A DNA stretch of 5,772 nucleotides. Source: an uncultured Terrimonas sp. (lineage in GTDB: Bacteria; Bacteroidota; Bacteroidia; Chitinophagales; Chitinophagaceae). Both the position numbers and the translations under genes were made by a program. Each line of letters starts with the position of its first letter. Within the stretch, counting starts at the first letter, position 1. The notes under the pieces were generated by a model. That model was not told the origin of the DNA. It did no database searches and worked only from the letters and a program-made list of their open reading frames with translations. The stretch lies in assembly GCA_946886925.1 (NCBI GenBank), contig CAMPJQ010000202.1:1-5772 (forward strand), in the 5' to 3' direction. This document shows, one piece after another, positions 5,699 to 5,772 of this stretch.

Positions 5699-5772
5699 CT
5701 ATACCTGTGGCAGATGCCTCGCCAGGACCTCATAATACACATCAGGACAAACGCTTACCAACGGCATGGTCA
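5699..5772 (-). CDS. Possible C-terminal end of an unidentified minus-strand gene
   Basis: Of the three minus-strand frames entering from the right edge, only one stays open, for 23 complete codons, before a TAG (complement of 5699-5701). The tail reads PLVSVCPDVYYEVLARHLPQV, a mixed hydrophobic and helical composition that looks protein-like. Its stop falls just before the hairpins, which fits a convergent gene end. An open run this short is expected by chance in roughly a third of cases, and I recognise no family. Confidence 0.22.
   Translation of the reverse strand, partial: TMPLVSVCPDVYYEVLARHLPQV

Noticed and set aside
5703..5720. CGRC codons downstream of the large gene, examined as a remnant heme motif
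   Set aside because: The residue after the second Cys is Leu, not His, and the frame has no surrounding cytochrome-like sequence.
1..5772. Searched for tRNA or rRNA genes, CRISPR arrays, insertion sequences and attachment sites
   Set aside because: No regularly spaced repeats, cloverleaf-like segments, transposase motifs or terminal inverted repeats were seen.

Overview
The window looks like a chromosomal piece of a Bacteroidota genome, probably close to the Chitinophagaceae or a related order. The evidence is moderate GC, no Shine-Dalgarno motifs before the starts, AT-rich leaders with partial matches to the Bacteroidota promoter pattern (TTG ... TAnnTTTG), and a gene set typical of these bacteria. 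The placement is inferred from style and gene families; no marker gene is present.

Layout. Positions 1-172 are an AT-rich leader. A Tat-exported TIM-barrel protein of the sugar phosphate isomerase/epimerase superfamily follows (173-1120, +). Convergent to it is a DJ-1/PfpI protein (1178-1774, -) that closely resembles one half of plant DJ-1D glyoxalases. A 261-base divergent intergenic region (1775-2035) holds several inverted repeats that could be operators. Next, on the plus strand, come a secreted DUF1080 (3-keto-disaccharide hydrolase family) protein (2036-2671) and, 67 bases later, a 957-residue secreted multidomain protein (2739-5612). The last 160 bases hold two hairpins and possibly the tail of a convergent minus-strand gene.

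The large protein is the most notable item. Its order is signal peptide, a blue-copper cupredoxin domain with all four type 1 ligands, a jelly-roll (carbohydrate-binding-like) domain, the beta-propeller of the 'putative membrane-bound dehydrogenase' family common in Planctomycetes/Verrucomicrobia and Bacteroidota, and a HEAT-like helical tail. It has no CxxCH heme motif, although many relatives end in a cytochrome c domain.

Working model (inference): the three exported proteins act on sugars or glycosides in the periplasm. The propeller protein would oxidise a sugar with its fused copper domain carrying the electrons. The DUF1080 and TIM-barrel proteins would cleave or rearrange the 3-keto product. 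The DJ-1-like protein could clear reactive carbonyls in the cytoplasm. Nothing in the sequence proves the substrate.
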